From: JAFLCA01 sp041907145
Lineage (GTDB): Bacteria > Bdellovibrionota_C > UBA2361 > JAFLCA01
Assembly: GCA_041907145.1 (NCBI GenBank)
Contig: JAYRHW010000072.1
Location: 1-15,443 of the forward strand
Reading direction: 5' to 3'
DNA length: 15,443 nt
Shown here: positions 14,614 to 15,443 of the stretch, piece by piece
How positions within the stretch are numbered: position 1 is the stretch's first letter
Layout of the letters: each line of letters opens with the position of its first letter
Notes under the pieces: generated by a model
The model's database searches: none
The model's input: only the letters and a program-made list of their open reading frames with translations
What the model was told of the DNA's origin: nothing
Program-made: the position numbers and the translations under genes

Positions 14614-15000
14614 TTACTGCTTCGGCATTTGGCAGGCTACCAGCCCGACCCAGGTCGCCAGTAGGCCGAGGACTATCGATGATAAAATGTAGGCGAATGC
14701 CAGCTTCCAGTGGCCCTGTCTTAGCAGCGATAGACTCTCAATACTGAAAGCAGAAAAGGTCGTAAAGCCTCCTAAAAAGCCCGTCACTGCGAACAGCCGA
14801 AGCTCAAGGGTGACGCCCTGGGCCCAGCGCTCACTAAGACCAAAAACGAGCCCAATCAGCGCACACCCGAGAACATTTACGAAGAACGTGCCCCAAGGGA
14901 ACAGACTATTGGGCTGTGCATCACTAATTGCAGTCCCGGCGTAGTACCGAGCTATGCAGCCCAGAAATCCACCAAAGCCAACGAGTAAGGGATAGCTCAT
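14614..15000 (-). CDS. crcB: CrcB/Fluc fluoride ion channel
   Basis: The 128-aa membrane protein exports fluoride down its gradient as a dual-topology dimer. Four hydrophobic segments are visible (about 3-24, 35-55, 68-88 and 99-122). Signatures are GFGGFLGCIARYY (8-20), FPWGTFFVNVLGC (34-46) with the pore asparagine N42, and GFLGGFTTFSAFS (74-86) holding the phenylalanine-box residues F82 and F85 and the central Na+-site region. The length is typical, and a single gene implies a homodimer. ATG 14998-15000 begins exactly where the family does, though no clear ribosome site is present. The crcB fluoride riboswitch often found upstream was looked for in 15001-15120 and not recognised. A 15-bp palindrome lies 49 bp upstream instead. 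Confidence 0.95.
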   Translation of the reverse strand: MSYPLLVGFGGFLGCIARYYAGTAISDAQPNSLFPWGTFFVNVLGCALIGLVFGLSERWAQGVTLELRLFAVTGFLGGFTTFSAFSIESLSLLRQGHWKLAFAYILSSIVLGLLATWVGLVACQMPKQ

Positions 15001-15048
15001 AGCCCATAGCGTAAATGACAGCAGCGACCAAGGCCAGCTTGGATCTGA

Positions 15049-15063
15049 TACTCTCAGAGAGTA
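15049..15063. promoter_or_regulatory. 15-bp palindrome upstream of crcB
   Basis: TACTCTC-A-GAGAGTA is a perfect 7-bp inverted repeat around one base, 49 bp from the crcB start. The single-base centre favours a dimeric repressor or activator site over an RNA hairpin. Confidence 0.4.
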
Positions 15064-15079
15064 GACAGAATTTTTGGCG

Positions 15080-15103
15080 TTGCTGCTGTTTTGAACGCAG
15101 CAA
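15080..15103. repeat. Stem-loop, 7-bp perfect arms
   Basis: TTGCTGC (15080-15086) pairs with GCAGCAA (15097-15103) across a 10-nt loop. It lies in the crcB upstream region. It is modest alone, but it belongs to a series of hairpins. Confidence 0.35.
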
Positions 15104-15124
15104 AGTTAACACAAGATTCTGGCT

Positions 15125-15156
15125 ACTTGGCGATTCAGGTCGAAAAATCACCAAGT
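15125..15156. repeat. Stem-loop, 10 of 11 paired
   Basis: ACTTGG-C-GATT (15125-15135) pairs with AATC-A-CCAAGT (15146-15156) with one mismatch and a 10-nt loop. No T-run flanks it on either strand. Confidence 0.4.
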
Positions 15157-15189
15157 TTCTGCAGATCTTATCATCACGCTTAGTGAGGG

Positions 15190-15219
15190 ATTGAATGCAG
15201 CATCAAAGCTGCATTCAAT
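15190..15219. repeat. Stem-loop, 12-bp perfect arms and 6-nt loop
   Basis: ATTGAATGCAGC (15190-15201) and GCTGCATTCAAT (15208-15219) are perfectly complementary around ATCAAA. This is the strongest inverted repeat in the window. Plus-strand sequence after it (TCATCTTTGG) is only mildly T-rich, so it is not a typical terminator. Confidence 0.6.
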
Positions 15220-15354
15220 TCATCTTTGGATCCGCTTTTGGCTCTACATTTCCTAGGCACCTCGACCCTAATTCGCTTGCGGCAATAGTCTTTTTTACTG
15301 CATGGAATTCATTGTGCAGCCTCAATATTATGCTAAGTCTCTGAGAATTATATG

Positions 15355-15385
15355 CGGGATCGCCTCTTCTTTGGGTTCGATCCCG
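15355..15385. repeat. Stem-loop, 8-bp perfect GC-rich arms
   Basis: CGGGATCG (15355-15362) pairs with CGATCCCG (15378-15385) across a 15-nt pyrimidine-rich loop. The 3' arm mimics a tRNA T-loop (GGTTCGATCCC), but the required T-stem does not form. Confidence 0.4.
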
Positions 15386-15406
15386 GCCCGTCGAGCAGAA
15401 ACACAA

Positions 15407-15440
15407 GAGCCCTAAGAAGCTAACGCTTCTCTCAGGGCTC
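15407..15440 (-). terminator. Probable intrinsic terminator for a minus-strand gene to the right
   Basis: GAGCCCT (15407-15413) pairs with AGGGCTC (15434-15440), and AGAAGC (15415-15420) pairs with GCTTCT (15425-15430). That makes 13 bp with a small internal bulge and a 4-nt loop. Read on the minus strand it is followed by TTGTGTTTCT, the expected T-rich tract. It therefore fits the end of a leftward gene just beyond the window. A plus-strand role cannot be judged because the sequence ends. Confidence 0.5.
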
Positions 15441-15443
15441 AAC

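Larger units (their letters stand above)
15001..15443. other. 443-bp region without a convincing gene, rich in inverted repeats
   Basis: No reading frame here looks like a protein. It contains six separate inverted repeats: a 15-bp palindrome at 15049-15063 and stem-loops at 15080-15103, 15125-15156, 15190-15219, 15355-15385 and 15407-15440. The space 15220-15354 has no strong repeat that I can see. I could not match it to RNase P RNA, tmRNA, SRP RNA, 6S RNA or a fluoride riboswitch by their conserved words. It may hold a structured RNA, the crcB control region and the 3' end of a gene to the right. Confidence 0.5.

Noticed and set aside
15001..15120. Fluoride (crcB) riboswitch upstream of crcB
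   Set aside because: The conserved words of that motif and its pseudoknot could not be found by eye on the minus strand. A covariance-model search would settle it.
14924..15154. 76-aa minus-strand frame overlapping the crcB start
   Set aside because: It overlaps the well-conserved N terminus of CrcB in another frame and has no family features.
15365..15395. tRNA or tmRNA 3' end suggested by GGTTCGATCCCGG
   Set aside because: The five bases on each side of the TTCGATC loop pair at only two positions plus one wobble, and no D-arm, anticodon arm or acceptor partner is present. The match belongs to the 15355-15385 inverted repeat.
15215..15442. 75-aa minus-strand open frame
   Set aside because: It starts with TTG at the window edge, lacks a ribosome site, runs through two hairpins and has random-looking composition.
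15437..15443. Integron attC-like RYYYAAC site at the window edge
   Set aside because: GCTCAAC fits the short consensus, but no matching GTTRRRY partner with attC spacing, no integrase and no cassette pattern are seen. It is explained by the terminator-like hairpin.

Overview
The window is bacterial and looks chromosomal. It has dense single-exon genes, a class II histidyl-tRNA synthetase, an AmpD-type peptidoglycan-recycling amidase and a CrcB/Fluc fluoride channel. No phage, plasmid, transposon, CRISPR, rRNA or tRNA signal was found. The family mix is unusual: a fungal/animal-type GT3 glycogen synthase, a bacterial GH3 acyl-acid amido synthetase, a front-of-box acyl-CoA Delta-9 desaturase, a 'DLTVPFARY'-type HisRS, and three large cysteine-free, low-complexity proteins. 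This suggests an uncultured, under-sampled lineage. My hunch is a non-photosynthetic relative of Cyanobacteria (Vampirovibrionia/Melainabacteria, Obscuribacterales-like), but nothing in the sequence proves it.

Layout. 1-531 is the 3' end of a HAD phosphatase. 765-1847 is an acidic E/Q-rich protein of unknown function, convergent with yjbQ (1853-2260, minus). A 35-bp divergent gap leads to an AmpD-like amidase (2296-2814, plus), whose tail overlaps hisS (2792-4117, minus) by 23 bp. A plus-strand run follows: an 84-aa protein (4330-4584), a GH3 enzyme (4639-6168), an orphan PhnC-like ABC ATPase with altered Q-loop and signature (6373-7170), a fatty-acid desaturase (7351-8238), a secreted four-cysteine protein (8308-9048) and a coiled-coil protein (9146-10267). 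A TPMT-family methyltransferase (10264-10983, minus) overlaps that last gene by 4 bp. It is separated by only 17 bp from the divergent GT3 glycogen synthase (11001-12815, plus). A proline/alanine-rich helical protein (12818-14509, minus) and crcB (14614-15000, minus) follow. The last 443 bases hold no convincing gene but contain six separate inverted repeats.

How the genes fit together. There is no single obvious pathway. The GH3 enzyme, PhnC-like ATPase and desaturase all touch acyl or membrane chemistry and lie on one strand, but the 180-204 bp gaps argue for separate transcripts. The glycogen synthase makes storage polysaccharide from UDP-glucose and keeps the arginine-rich helix that senses glucose-6-phosphate in fungi and animals. 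Four convergent pairs abut or overlap within 5 bp or less, or by up to 23 bp, and two divergent pairs share very short start regions. Transcription here must therefore terminate in, or start from, neighbouring coding sequence.

The best leads are the hairpin-rich 15049-15443 region, the 17-bp divergent start region with a TATA-like core at 10984-11000, the degenerate ABC ATPase, and the regulatory arginine helix of the bacterial GT3 enzyme.
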